Shown: positions 19,091 through 31,450 of the stretch, piece by piece | How the letters are laid out: the number at the start of each line of letters is the position of its first letter | Position numbering within the stretch: the first letter of the stretch is position 1 | NCBI GenBank assembly: GCA_000613065.1 | Contig: CBZS010000673.1 | Location: forward strand, 1 to 61,660 | Source: Richelia intracellularis | Lineage (GTDB): Bacteria > Cyanobacteriota > Cyanobacteriia > Cyanobacteriales > Nostocaceae | DNA: 61,660 bases | Direction: 5' to 3' | Made by a program: the position numbers and the translations under genes | The notes under the pieces: model-generated | Databases searched by the model: none | What the model saw: the letters and a program-made list of their open reading frames with translations, nothing else | What the model was told of the DNA's origin: nothing

Positions 19091-20284
19091 ATTAATTACA
19101 ATTACATATGGTTATTCTAGAGACCACCGACCAGATTTGAAACAATTTATCCTTGACTTGATGTGGAGTGGTGATGGAGATATGCCTTTATATTTAAGAG
19201 TTGCACATGGTAATAAAGTCGATTCTGCCATGTTTGGAAAACTTATGGCAGATTTCCACAAAGAATGGCAAATTGATGCTTTATTTGTTGCAGATGCAGC
19301 CCGCCCTTTACACTGAAGACAATTTGCAGATGATAGTCTCATTCAGATGGGTATCTCGAGTGACTGCAACCCTAAATGCCGCAAAATAACTATTAGAAAA
19401 GAACAGTATTGATGCATTTGTATCAAGTCAAATCCCAGGATATCGTATTGCCCCCTGTTGTAATGATTCTGGTGGTGTGCGACAACGGTGGCTAGTCATA
19501 GAAAGTGAAGCCCGTAAAGAATCTGACTTAAAACAACTGGAAAAACAAACGTCTGACCAAAAAATATACCCAGGCACAATCCCAACTACGAAAATTGTGT
19601 CAACAGGAATTTGCATGTGGCGAAGATGCATTCAACGCAGCCAAATTACTTGAGAGTCAGTTGCCATTTGATCAACTTGCATGCAAATATTGAAGTTATT
19701 GAATATGGCCAACACCGGGGACGTGGTAGACCTGGCAAGGATTCTCAACCTACCCTAATTTCCCATATTCAAGCCGAAATTTTACCCAAAGAAACTGCAA
19801 TTACCATTGCCACAGAACAGGCTGGCAGGTTTATTCTTGCCACCAATGTTCTTGATGCCGACAAACTTAGTAACGAAGATGTTTTACGTGAATATAAGGC
19901 ACAAGAATCTACAGAACGTGGTTTTCGGTTTCTCAAAGACCCATTGTTTTTTACTTCCACTGTATTTCTAAATTCAAGGAAAAGAGTGGCGGCTTTGGCA
20001 ATGGTTATGGGTTTGTGTTTGCTAGTTTACAGCCTAGGTCAGAGGGCATTACGCCAATCTCTAAAACGAGGCTCCCAAACAATTCAAAATCAGTTAGGTA
20101 AACTAACTGCCACTCCTACTTTACGTTGGGTGTTTCAATGTTTCATGTCAATTCATTTATTAACGTTGGCTTCTTTCAAACAGATTTCCAACCTCAGTGA
20201 ACAGCGGTGCTGAATTCTACAGTTTTTTGGTGCTCCCTGTCGTAAATATTATCTTCTTTGCTAACTAACCTGCGGAATGTGGGC

Positions 20285-20617
20285 TTAAGAAAACAGCTAC
20301 TGGGAGAAAACCATCCCGATTATGCACTCAGCTTGAACAATTTAGCTTTTCTCTACAAATATCAAGGGAAGTACGAACAAGCACAACCCCTCTACGAAAA
20401 AGCTTTGCAGTTAAGAAAACAGATACTGGGAGAAAACTATCCCGATTATGCACTCAGCTTGAACAATTTAGCTTTTCTCTACAAATATCAAGGGAAGTAC
20501 GAACAAGCACAACCCCTCTACGAAAAAGCATTGGATATTGCAGAACGGGTTTTGGGTACAAATCATCCCAATACGGTGACTATTCAGGAAAACCTGGAAA
20601 TTTTACGTGCAAAGTAA
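20285..20617 (+). pseudogene. TPR (kinesin-light-chain-like) protein, 3' fragment
   Basis: After the IS1634 insertion the TPR frame continues RKQLLGENHPDYALSLNNL with nearly identical 42-residue units (NLAFLYKYQGKYEQAQPLYE twice) and a diverged last unit ending NTVTIQENLEILRAK. This is the C-terminus of a kinesin-light-chain-type TPR protein, usually a protein-interaction scaffold in cyanobacteria and often part of larger signalling proteins. The fragment is open, but its natural start and upstream repeats are lost. Confidence 0.75.
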
Positions 20618-20641
20618 GGAGCAGGTGGTTACTGTCTTCTT

Positions 20642-22852
20642 CTACAAGTTAGGCATAATTTCTGTCAATAATTTCCCTGGAACTTTTGATAAAGCCAGAT
20701 TTTGTCCTTGTATACCTAACTTATCGTGGAAAGCACGTACTGTTTTAGTAATATAATCTAAGGTGGCTTGATAAGTTTCTGGATGATGTTGAAAACCCTC
20801 CAAAGCCTGCAAGTGATTATCTAGTGCTGCCTCTAAATACTGAGAAACTGTACCCTTATCTCTTACACCTAAATTTTCTGTTGCTAGCTGATAATATGCC
20901 AATCCTAAATTATTATGGGTAGCAAATAAGTCAAAACTCAATGTAGCCTCACCTAAAGAATGAGCTAAAGCCAGAGCTTCATCATAGGCTTCAATGGAAT
21001 TTTTGAGTAAATCTTGTTTTTGCTCTAGGGGAGTTTCAGCTAAATTTGCTGAATGCCAATAGGCTGTACCCAAATTATTTTGGGTAGTAGCACAGCCCAC
21101 AGGTAAACTGGCTGGAGTACGATATTTTAAAGCCTCTTGATAAGCTGCGAACGCTAACTGTAAATTTTCTTTTGGTTGTTCGTATTGGGCTAAATTCCAG
21201 TGAGCAGTACCAATGTTATTTTGTATCATCCCATATTTCAGAGGCTCTGAATCAGCACTGTAATATGCTAAGGCAAGGTTATAAGATGCGATCGCATCTT
21301 GTAAGTGGATAATGGGTTGCTCATACTGGGCCAAATGCCAATAGCCAGTTCCTAAGTTGTTCTGACTAGATGCATATTTGCTCGCTTCTGCCGCTGAGGT
21401 ACGGTAACACAGTGCTTCGTTATAAGCGTATACCGCTTTTCGCCAATTGTCTGCTGGGTTTGTGTATCGGGCTAAATCACCATAAGCCGTTCCCAGATTA
21501 CTTTGAATCCTGGCATAAATATCGGTATGAGTATCTGGAGAGATGAATCTTAGTGCTAAAGAATAAAATTGAATTCCCTGCTCAATGTAGGATTGAGACT
21601 CTTCCGAATTAGTAGGGATACGATGTAACATCCAATACATATTACCCAAGTCATTTAAAATATCAGGTACTTGGGGGGAGTTTTCATCATAGGTAATGGC
21701 TTCTTGGTAAGCCATTATTGCCACCATCAGATTTTCTACAGTGGTATGTCCTTCCTCAATTTTTTGTCTGTATAAATTGCCAAGATTTTGATAGGCTACT
21801 GTTAGATCTTCAGAAGAAGCTTGTTGAGCGTGTAATTGCTCTATTTCCTCCACGAATACCCTGGCTTCCTTTTCTTCCTCTGTTCCTTCATTACTGAGAT
21901 TATTAATGGTGCTGAGGATTACTTCGCTTAACTCGTTACTAATATGAGACAAAGTAAATGGTGTGGATAGCAATGTTGAGTTGGTAGCAGCACCATTCTG
22001 CTCTGGAGAATCAGATTGTATTAATTCTAACTCAACTGCTTGTGCAGGTTGTAATAATTGTTCCTGGGATTGACCATCATCCTGTACAGGTAAGGATTTG
22101 GCTAAATCTAGTTCTGATTCTTGGGGTGATTCTGAAATTAGCGACCGCTCTAAATCATTTAAATTATCTAATTCTTTTAAATCTTTAATATCACTAGGTT
22201 GCTCTTTTGGTAAAGGTTCTGGAGATAACTGGATTGGATTTACTGGTGTTGGTTCTCCTGCAAAAGCAAATACTCCCGTGCGATATTGCCAAAACTGTGG
22301 GGCTGACTGCTTAATTGCATATAACCAGGGACGGGGAACCCACAACAATAAACTTGATTCTAGACAACGGTTTAATTCGGGATTAGATGAATACTGTTCG
22401 ATTAAGCGTAAATACTGTAAAAATAGTCGCTGTATAGCCACTGGTTGCCTAGTTAAAAGCTCTACCCCCACAATTTGAAAAGTAGGGATAGGCATTGGGT
22501 TACCAGGACTATCCGAATTGCCACCCACAAGTGGTGGTGGATATTTAGTCAACCATTGATTGATTTGAAGAATGGGGTTAGGATCGGTTAAATTTAGCCG
22601 CAGGGTAACAATACGGGGATAAGCAGGGGTACTGGCTTCCGGTTCATTATCCGAGTGATGTAATACCTGTGCCAAAGGATATGCCAAAGTGGAGTGCAAA
22701 TGAGCCGCAACTTGATTTCTCAAACTTAAGTCATCACACACTGCTATAAAAATCTGTCGTCGTAAACCAAGACTCAAGGAGAGCTTGAGACGGTGATATA
22801 CCTGTTTATTCCAAACATAATTGTCTGTGTAGCGAGTATCATTCACACTCAT
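20642..22852 (-). CDS. Large TPR-containing protein, conserved in cyanobacteria
   Basis: The 736-residue protein has an N-terminal domain of about 200 residues that resembles P-loop/STAND-like folds in shape (RQIFIAVCDDLSLRNQVAAHL, IVTLRLNL) but has no intact Walker A. A long acidic Pro/Glu/Ser linker (about 205-330) follows, then roughly ten degenerate TPR units (YQNLGNLYRQKI, NNLGTAYWHLAQYEQP, NNIGTAHWNLAQYEQP) to about residue 690. The repeats suggest a protein-binding scaffold; no enzyme activity can be assigned. The start ATG at 22852 gives MSVNDTRYTDNYVWNKQVY. It points toward the broken TPR gene but shares no operon with it. Confidence 0.8.
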   Translation of the reverse strand: MSVNDTRYTDNYVWNKQVYHRLKLSLSLGLRRQIFIAVCDDLSLRNQVAAHLHSTLAYPLAQVLHHSDNEPEASTPAYPRIVTLRLNLTDPNPILQINQWLTKYPPPLVGGNSDSPGNPMPIPTFQIVGVELLTRQPVAIQRLFLQYLRLIEQYSSNPELNRCLESSLLLWVPRPWLYAIKQSAPQFWQYRTGVFAFAGEPTPVNPIQLSPEPLPKEQPSDIKDLKELDNLNDLERSLISESPQESELDLAKSLPVQDDGQSQEQLLQPAQAVELELIQSDSPEQNGAATNSTLLSTPFTLSHISNELSEVILSTINNLSNEGTEEEKEARVFVEEIEQLHAQQASSEDLTVAYQNLGNLYRQKIEEGHTTVENLMVAIMAYQEAITYDENSPQVPDILNDLGNMYWMLHRIPTNSEESQSYIEQGIQFYSLALRFISPDTHTDIYARIQSNLGTAYGDLARYTNPADNWRKAVYAYNEALCYRTSAAEASKYASSQNNLGTGYWHLAQYEQPIIHLQDAIASYNLALAYYSADSEPLKYGMIQNNIGTAHWNLAQYEQPKENLQLAFAAYQEALKYRTPASLPVGCATTQNNLGTAYWHSANLAETPLEQKQDLLKNSIEAYDEALALAHSLGEATLSFDLFATHNNLGLAYYQLATENLGVRDKGTVSQYLEAALDNHLQALEGFQHHPETYQATLDYITKTVRAFHDKLGIQGQNLALSKVPGKLLTEIMPNL

Positions 22853-23382
22853 GGCGACTCAATAGCCAAAACTTAGTTTACATCATGGACACTTGCTGGT
22901 ATTAGATACCGTCAATTCAAATAGGATTTTGCACAGAATCAAAAATTACCCCATCTGGAAAATTATGATAAAAGGGTAAAGTAGTAGGATTTTACTCCCT
23001 AAAACCTTATCTAGATAACATTGCGTTCGCTCTTAGGCTGTCTTTTTGGAACATAACTTGGTTATTTCCCCGCATTAGCCCGTATCAGCAAATCTATACT
23101 TATACTTATATGACTAGCTTTTCCCCTACATGTTCACTTCCTCAGGATAAATAGTTAATTACTAGTATCATTTTTAATGTGTTTTTTTTTATACTTACAG
23201 GAGATGAACATGGATATTGATAATCTCTAAGAGATGTATGGCAGAGGGGAAAAGCTGATTATGCCTTCATTGTAGTTTGTTGATTTCTATTATTATGATC
23301 CCGATCTCTGGTTTACTGAAAATAATACATAGGTTTAATCTAAAGCCTAAAATTGCATGAGTGTTGTTAGGAGTTTGCGGAA
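22853..23382. other. 530-bp divergent intergenic region
   Basis: It should hold the promoters of the TPR gene (minus) and the phosphatase gene (plus). One GCGTTCGC octamer lies at about 23024. No small gene, hairpin or riboswitch-like structure was recognised. Confidence 0.45.
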
Positions 23383-24252
23383 ATGTCAACCACACGAACC
23401 CCTCGTCAAATTATCCAAACTTTACTTCCCCATCTCAAGATGGCAGCAGCTTATGCTCGTCAAATGCAGTCACAGATTGCCGTGCTTCCAGCTAAGGAGC
23501 AAGGAGACAATTTTTTCTCTGCGGCTTTAACTGATGCAGATTTGGCTATTCAAAACTTTGTGGAAGTTGCATTGTTAGGAAGTTTCCCCAATGTGCGCTT
23601 TTATGGAGAAGAGTATGAAAGTTCTAGGAATACCAAATATTTCCGTAGCACGGAACTAGGATCACAGGGGGATTATTTAGTTACCCTCGATCCCATCGAC
23701 GGGACTCAATTTTATCTAGATGGACATTCTAATTATCAAATTATCCTCAGTATTCTCAATGCTGATGATTTTGAGGCGGTTATAGCCATATCACCATCAG
23801 AAAACGTATATTTTTATGCTTTACAAGGGGAGGGAGCTTTTCAAGGTACTTTAGATAAGGATTTGGCAGATTGTAGCTCCTTGCAATTGAAGAATGCCCA
23901 GCCTAATATCTTATTGGGATCAAATATGGGTTATTTAGCACCTGATTTGAAAGATAAGTACCAAGTGATTGATTTGCCTAATGTTTACTCTAGAGAAGTA
24001 CAAATTCCCAATCTCAATGGTATGTTTAGTGGGGATTTAACTGGGGCTGCCATTAGAAAGGGTAAATTTATTGATGGTGCTGCTTTAGGTTTTATAGCTA
24101 GACAAGCGGGGTGTATTGTCACTAAGCTAGATGGTACTGATATTCCACCCCTACATACTTGTTCAGACTACAGCCTACCTGGTTTGTTAATAGCAACTTC
24201 CTCGTTAGTACATCAAGACTTGGTAAAAGCAGCACAAAATACTTCTGGGTAA
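23383..24252 (+). CDS. Inositol monophosphatase family protein
   Basis: The Mg-dependent, Li-sensitive phosphatase fold is shown by FYGEEYESS (metal-binding Glu), TLDPIDGTQFYLDG (the DPIDGT signature, about residues 104-109) and a C-terminal FIDGAALGFIARQAGCIVT, where family members have the WDxAAG block. The usual Trp-Asp is altered to IDGAA, which keeps the Asp. The 289-residue length fits inositol monophosphatase/CysQ-like enzymes. Substrate could be inositol phosphate, PAP or a sugar bisphosphate; sequence does not decide. Confidence 0.82.
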   Translation: MSTTRTPRQIIQTLLPHLKMAAAYARQMQSQIAVLPAKEQGDNFFSAALTDADLAIQNFVEVALLGSFPNVRFYGEEYESSRNTKYFRSTELGSQGDYLVTLDPIDGTQFYLDGHSNYQIILSILNADDFEAVIAISPSENVYFYALQGEGAFQGTLDKDLADCSSLQLKNAQPNILLGSNMGYLAPDLKDKYQVIDLPNVYSREVQIPNLNGMFSGDLTGAAIRKGKFIDGAALGFIARQAGCIVTKLDGTDIPPLHTCSDYSLPGLLIATSSLVHQDLVKAAQNTSG

Positions 24253-24284
24253 GGGAGCAGGGTTGTAGGGGAGATAGAATAACT

Positions 24285-24326
24285 GTCAACCGTCAACCGT
24301 CAACCGTCAACCGTCAACCGTCAACT
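24285..24326. repeat. GTCAACC heptamer tandem repeat
   Basis: Five perfect GTCAACC units plus one GTCAACT stand between two convergent genes. This is the short tandem repeat class typical of filamentous cyanobacteria. Confidence 0.9.
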
Positions 24327-24351
24327 AACAACTAACAATCATCAACATTAA

Positions 24352-25056
24352 TTAAACTCGACCATAACAAGCAGTGAATTTATGACTGGTATGGCTTTGA
24401 TTATTTAACCAAGCCCACATTTGATCCCCAAGGGAAAAATGCCACCATTCCCTGGGATTACGTTGAAATCCTGCGTGAATCATCACGCTGTTTAATAGCT
24501 GGCGATTGTTGTGACAATTAATACTTTGAGTATCCTTGCTTTTGGCATAGTAATCAGGATGCGAACGCGTTGATAATTCATCGATGGGCGAACCCATATC
24601 TACCACCTCTCTCCGCTCATTTACTAAAGTTATGTCTACGGCTGCACCAGTGCTGTGGGGAGGGGGAGTTTTCTCATCTAAGCTAGGTATAGCCCAAATT
24701 TCATCAACCATATGCCAGATTTCTTGACGTTGCTTTGCTGATATTTTGGCTTCGGTAAATCCACGCAATTTTGATTCCTGCTGAAAACTATAATCAACCA
24801 TAAATTGTTGTACAGGGATAGGGCGATAGGCATCAAAAATTTGGATTTGCCATTGGGGTTGGAGTTGTTGTAAATAATTTTGCGCCTGAATTAAGCTGTC
24901 AACTACCTTTTCTCGGAGAAAATAGGGCGAGTGATTTCCATAGGGTGCACCTAATTTTTCATAGGGATGGGGAGATTCTAGGGCGAATTTTTCTAGGGGA
25001 ATTTTTACTAAGGGTTCGTCACATTCGATAATAGGGATAATGTGGTAAGGTCTCAT
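24352..25056 (-). CDS. D-alanyl-D-alanine dipeptidase, VanX type (peptidase M15D)
   Basis: The zinc dipeptidase fold is marked by HSTGAAVDITL (the SxHxxGxAxD zinc motif) and the C-terminal EWWHFSLG block that holds the catalytic Glu and third zinc ligand His. FDAYRPIPVQQ carries the conserved Arg that contacts the transition state. The 234 residues match VanX/DdpX. No signal peptide is visible, so it acts in the cytoplasm, probably recycling D-Ala-D-Ala from peptidoglycan turnover; with no vanH/vanA neighbours there is no sign of a resistance cluster. Confidence 0.9.
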   Translation of the reverse strand: MRPYHIIPIIECDEPLVKIPLEKFALESPHPYEKLGAPYGNHSPYFLREKVVDSLIQAQNYLQQLQPQWQIQIFDAYRPIPVQQFMVDYSFQQESKLRGFTEAKISAKQRQEIWHMVDEIWAIPSLDEKTPPPHSTGAAVDITLVNERREVVDMGSPIDELSTRSHPDYYAKSKDTQSINCHNNRQLLNSVMIHAGFQRNPREWWHFSLGDQMWAWLNNQSHTSHKFTACYGRV

Positions 25057-25420
25057 GGAATTTCAGATTTTAGATTACTTTACATGATGTGTGGGAGCAT
25101 CCCAAATGTTTAAAATTGTAGTGTGGCGTTAGTTTTCCCCGTTATAGCAACTAACCGAATCTACAGTAATGCTGAGTCGTAAGTGATACGCGGCACCAAC
25201 GTATACGAGGTATATTGCCCACTCAATAGAAAGAGAGTCTGTTAGATTTCATCCTAACTTAAGACCAATGATGATTAAGTCCCACATCAATATGTTCTAA
25301 TGAATGCATGTAGGACTCTTGTGAATTGCGAACGCAATTTCAAATCTGAATTCCTAGACTTTCCGGTCAAAATAATAATGACTACAATAAGGTGAGTATT
25401 TGACCTCTGGAGTTGGGACT
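25057..25420. other. Intergenic region without a gene
   Basis: Divergent promoter region of the dipeptidase and the coiled-coil gene. One GCGAACGC octamer lies near 25328. No open frame with start signals was found. Confidence 0.4.
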
Positions 25421-26005
25421 GTGGGCTTATTTGATGATTTGAGTCGATTTTTAGAAAATCGTTTGGAAGAATTCTTACGTAATAATCCACACTTAGAATT
25501 AGAAGCACTGTTAGAACAGCTACGGGAACAGGAAGAAGATACCCTCAAACTGATTGCAGATTTAAAAGTACAGGAACAGCGATCGCAAGATGATATCCTA
25601 TCCACAGCCCAGGAAATCCAAAGATGGCACATTCGGGTACAAAAGGCAAAAAATGCTAAACGTCCGGATTTAGCCGCCGCAGCCCAAGAAAGGGAAGCCG
25701 CACTCCTACGTCAAGGAAATGTACTCTGGGGACAAATGCAAGGATTAAAGGAACGCATCACCCAGGCGCAAGAACTATTACACAAAATTCAAGTCCGGCG
25801 ACAGGAAGTACAAGCTAAAGCTACTGAAGCCCAAGCCAATCGCGCCCGTGCTCAGGCTCAAACAAAAACACAGCAACGCATAGATACTTCCGGATGGTCT
25901 AGTGCTAGTAGTTACAATCGCAGTTTTGATGATTTAGAAGAAAAGTTCCGTCGCTGGGAAACTGAGGCTGAGCTGGAACAAATGAAGCGTGATATGGGTA
26001 AGTAG
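25421..26005 (+). CDS. TIGR04376-family coiled-coil protein
   Basis: The protein begins at a GTG (25421) preceded by GGAG eight bases upstream, giving the family N-terminus GLFDDLSRFLENRLEEFLRN; a TTG 21 bp upstream is less likely. Nearly the entire length is charged helix, with heptad patterns from about residue 35 to 160 and a Gln/Ala/Arg-rich middle. A tail FDDLEEKFRRWETEAELEQM ends the protein. This family is conserved in cyanobacteria and has no known function. It has no membrane segment. Confidence 0.82.
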   Translation: MGLFDDLSRFLENRLEEFLRNNPHLELEALLEQLREQEEDTLKLIADLKVQEQRSQDDILSTAQEIQRWHIRVQKAKNAKRPDLAAAAQEREAALLRQGNVLWGQMQGLKERITQAQELLHKIQVRRQEVQAKATEAQANRARAQAQTKTQQRIDTSGWSSASSYNRSFDDLEEKFRRWETEAELEQMKRDMGK

Positions 26006-26076
26006 AGGAAAGGGAGCAGCAAGCATGGAGAGAACAGAGAAAGAAGAATCCAAGATTCAATATCTAAAAGTTGAGG

Positions 26077-26370
26077 TTACTCTTCGGCTTCTGCTTCTAA
26101 ACTAGTTTTCTCTGGAGAAGAAGTTATTAAAGGAACAGACACAGGCTCTGAGGCTGAAGCATCTAGTTGCAATGGCTCATTAGATGCTTCTACGACTGCA
26201 CCCAATGTATCCCGCAAATAAGAACCAAATAATTTGTCATAATTGGAAGCAACTGCTAGAAATGCCCCACCTAAAATGCAAATGGGTAGGGGTAAATAAA
26301 ACTGCTGTACCCAATCAAATAGTTGTGCTACGGCAAACAGCACCACAAAACAAGCAATCCAAACCCTCAT
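26077..26370 (-). CDS. Small membrane protein, function unknown
   Basis: The 97-residue protein has two hydrophobic segments (residues 3-20, VWIACFVVLFAVAQLF, and about 26-42, LPLPICILGGAFLAVASN). A cytoplasmic or lumenal acidic Ser/Pro/Glu tail follows. The pattern of a double-spanning helix with the ASNYDKL block is found in other cyanobacteria. Convergent with the coiled-coil gene. Confidence 0.7.
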   Translation of the reverse strand: MRVWIACFVVLFAVAQLFDWVQQFYLPLPICILGGAFLAVASNYDKLFGSYLRDTLGAVVEASNEPLQLDASASEPVSVPLITSSPEKTSLEAEAEE

Positions 26371-26480
26371 CTTTTTGATCTCACAAATTCCAGTCAGTTG
26401 ATTTTATCATTTCCGTCAAGAGCATAGCACAGACATAGCTTGGACACCATGTCAGTAGATGATAGTAAATATCTATTTTC

Positions 26481-26571
26481 GGCGTTGCATAAGTGCGGGA
26501 TGATTTCACTAAATGTTCAACGATTTATCAATGGTTTCAAACGCTAATTCATCCCGCACTTATGCAACGCC
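26481..26571 (+). mobile_element. MITE copy 5, symmetrical arms, no target duplication
   Basis: Both ends read GGCGTTGCATAAGTGCGGGA (right end as complement), giving a perfect 23-bp inverted repeat where most copies have two different arms. The flanks CTATTTTC and GATTAATT do not match. The right flank is the middle of a vWA-type gene whose 5' part is missing. Confidence 0.85.
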
Positions 26572-27539
26572 GATTAATTAAAGAAATTCCGGGTATTAAA
26601 ATCGGTATTATTGCACAGGGTGATTATTGCGAACGCGACACAACTTATATTATCAAAACTCTTGATTTAAGTGATGATGTAGATAAAATTTGTAATTTTG
26701 TGCAAAATGTTGATGCTACCTATGGAAGAGATGCTCCAGAATGTTATGAATTAGTATTGCATGAGGCACAAAGCTTTTTTTGGTCTGATTCTACTACTAC
26801 TAATAAAGCCTTAGTATTAATTGGTGATGATATTCCCGATCCTCCAGCCCAAAATCCCCAAAAATTGAACTGGCGGCAGGAAGTTGATAAATTGGCAGAT
26901 ATGGGGGTAATGGTATATGGAGTACAAGCTCTCAATCGTCCTTATGCTACTCCTTTCTATCAATAATTAGCGAATAAATCCGGTGGATTTAATATTAATC
27001 TAGACCAATTTCCTTATATTACTGACTTGTTTTTAGCAGTTTGCTATCAGCAATCATCCACAGAACAATTACAAGAATACGAACAATAAATTATCGATCA
27101 AGGACGTATGAGTCGGGGATTAAATCGGATATTTAATCCCATGATGCAACGGGAAGGCACAGCATTTTATGAGACTGCTGATTTGCGCGCTGTACCATCA
27201 GGAAGATTTCAAGTGTTAGAAGTTGATAATAATAGTCCCATTAAAAATTTTGTATTAGAAAATGGATTAAAATTTAAAGTGGGACGTGGATTTTATTAAT
27301 TTACGAAAAAAGAAACCATTCAAGGTTATAAAGAAATTATTTTAATGGAAAGATCAACGGGTGATTTCTTCGCAGGGAAAGCTGCAAGAGAAATGTTAGG
27401 ACTTCCGGAAGGTTCAACGGTGCGGATTAAACCCAATAATTCAGAAAAATATGTGGTGTTTGTGCAAAGTACTTCCGCAAATCGTAAATTAATTGGTGGA
27501 ACCCGTTTCCTTTATGAAGTAGAAGATTGGACAAGTTAA
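26572..27539 (+). pseudogene. von Willebrand factor A-like protein, 5'-truncated pseudogene
   Basis: The frame directly after the MITE reads LIKEIPGIKIGIIAQGDYC, TTNKALVLIGDDIPDPPAQN and DKLADMGVMVYGVQALNR, like the second half of a vWA fold. TAA codons interrupt the same frame near 26964, at about 27088 and at 27297. The downstream parts (SRGLNRIFNPMMQREG, EGSTVRIKPNNSEKYVVFVQ, FLYEVEDWTS) belong to the same protein. The start and the metal-binding DxSxS motif are absent. It is clearly dead; similar proteins in other cyanobacteria are unassigned. Confidence 0.75.
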
Positions 27540-29923
<2,384 letters not shown>

Positions 29924-30378
29924 GGTTAGACTAGGTAAAATTGGAACAATTTGGATACTAAGTATACACGGATATTTTAATATCATTCACATTGTTGAAC
30001 AAACTAGCGTTCGCTTAACATTCAAAGCAGTTTTGAAATTATTTAATTGTCAAATCGGATTGCGAACGATAGCTTGCTTTTTATTCTACTAAAATATTTT
30101 GTAATTGTTTCTCTGATATTTGAGTGTGTATCCCAGATTTCTCACAAGTGAGAAAAAAACACTTGGATGAGCCAGATTTAGGATAAATTAATTGGCACAT
30201 TGTCAAATTCCTTGCAGATGACAAGGACTACGAAGTAAAAACCGAGTATACAAAAGATATATAAAATACATTCAAATTGAAATATACTTAAATTCGAACA
30301 AAATAGTGATAAAAATTGACACACCAACTTGTTGGGTTAAATCAAGTAAATTAAGCCAGCAGGACAGTTATTTAAAAT
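29924..30378. repeat. Mosaic of IS-border repeats after ligA
   Basis: This stretch has no gene. It contains copy B of the 58-bp repeat (30136-30193) and copy B of the 132-bp repeat (30247-30378). One GCGTTCGC octamer lies near 30006. An ISKra4 element begins exactly at the end of the 132-bp repeat. Confidence 0.65.
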
Positions 30379-31450
30379 GGGTGCGATTCTTTTAGTAAGA
30401 CGGGGAGTGGAACTTAGACAGGTATTGGAACAGGTGGAGGGGTAGTAGAACAAAGAGCTTTGAGAACTTGCTTGCTCAAAGGAATACCACTAGAGTACAA
30501 AGCCAGGTGATTGGGTTTATGTTCTTGTTGTAGATGAAACTGCCAATACTCATCCCAATCGCCACTAATGTATAAAGAACTCAGGGGAAAAACAGCCTCA
30601 CCACCCCTCATGGTCCATCTAGCACCAGTGATATCCATCCTGTCTTGAATCAGGTGGCCACAAGCACCCTCAATCACCCCCGTGGCCATGGGGAATCCAG
30701 CTTTTAAGTAATTAATCGTCATATTTGAGGTATTTGGCATTGTTAAGTAAATATCTAGCACAGGTATCCACGGGTTTACGTTCTTGGGGGGTGAGTTTGG
30801 GTAAAGTCGCACTCCGGCGCATACCTGGGGCAACTGAACTTGATTTACCTTCAAGGATAAGCTGTAAACGTTTGCTCACCCAAGGTTCTGCCTGTGTTGA
30901 AGTCTGAGAATAAAAGACAAATGCAGCTTTCCACAAATACTCAATCACATGGATAATATCCCTGTCTTAGTCCATGAGAGAGAATATTGCTGTGCTGGTA
31001 GATTAAACTCCCCATCCAAAGGAAATAGGGTATTTATCTTTCTTCCTCCATAACCGATTCTATTGGCGATTACTGTGCCAAATAATGTGGTCAATTGCCG
31101 TGACAATTTTTTCTTGTGTGTTCTGTTTAGTGAGTCTGTGGCTGCACACTCTCCCTCTATTTCATCTTGACTGCGTTTATGAAAATATCTTTAGTTTGTA
31201 ACAACCGTCTCAATAGTTCGTATCCATTCTCAAGTAACTTACTCTCTATCTGGGAGTGTTCTAACCCACAAATGCTGACTGAGTCTAACCAACTAACTAT
31301 CTGTTCAAATAGTTCTCGTGCTTGTGACCAAAACATACCTTGATTTGATGTAGATCCTTGCATAGGGTGTGGAACTGTTCCTGTTTTTTCACTTTTTACA
31401 AGCCAATTCCATCAAGTACATTTTTGGCTGTCAATACTACTCTCGTTGAC
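30379..31450 (-). mobile_element. ISKra4-family element, one end lost
   Basis: The end TGCGATTCTTTTAGTAAGAC is present at 30382. The transposase frame (30948-30414, with frameshifts) includes MIEYLWKAAFVFYSQ, RRSATLPKLTPQERKPVDTC, YLKAGFPMATGVIEGACGHL and the end of TPPPVPIPV. The N-terminal half lies in other frames up to about 31363. The element is cut at 31450, where the ISAs1 end AGGGTAAGCGCATCTCAA starts; the far ISKra4 repeat is missing, so a rearrangement followed the insertion. Confidence 0.82.

Larger units (their letters stand above)
17298..20284 (+). mobile_element. IS1634-type element with nested insertions
   Basis: The ends are inverted repeats (CCCACATTCCGCAGGT left, ACCTGCGGAATGTGGG right) and TTAA stands on both sides. 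The transposase N-terminus begins at 17344 (MSFSESQIKVQDIEHLGIL, VVKAMIINGLGFISAPLYLF) with stops at 17466 and near 17560. It is interrupted after FGVKMDSFHLDSS. It resumes at about 19054 with LITITYGYSRDHRPDLKQ, AHGNKVDSAMFGKLM and, after frameshifts, TERGFRFLKDPLFF. The interruption contains a 58-bp repeat, a whole ISKra4 element and an IS1380 end. Nothing here is intact. Confidence 0.85.

Noticed and set aside
24285-24326. Tandem GTCAACC array as a possible CRISPR
   Set aside because: The unit is 7 bp without spacers; it is a simple heptamer repeat typical of filamentous cyanobacteria.
24352-25056. VanX-like gene as part of a vancomycin-resistance cluster
   Set aside because: No vanH, vanA, vanR or vanS neighbours; VanX-like dipeptidases are common in bacteria for wall recycling.
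26493-26966. Reading frame starting inside MITE copy 5 and running into vWA sequence
   Set aside because: The first 26 codons are MITE sequence fused by chance; the real gene lost its 5' end, and stops follow downstream.
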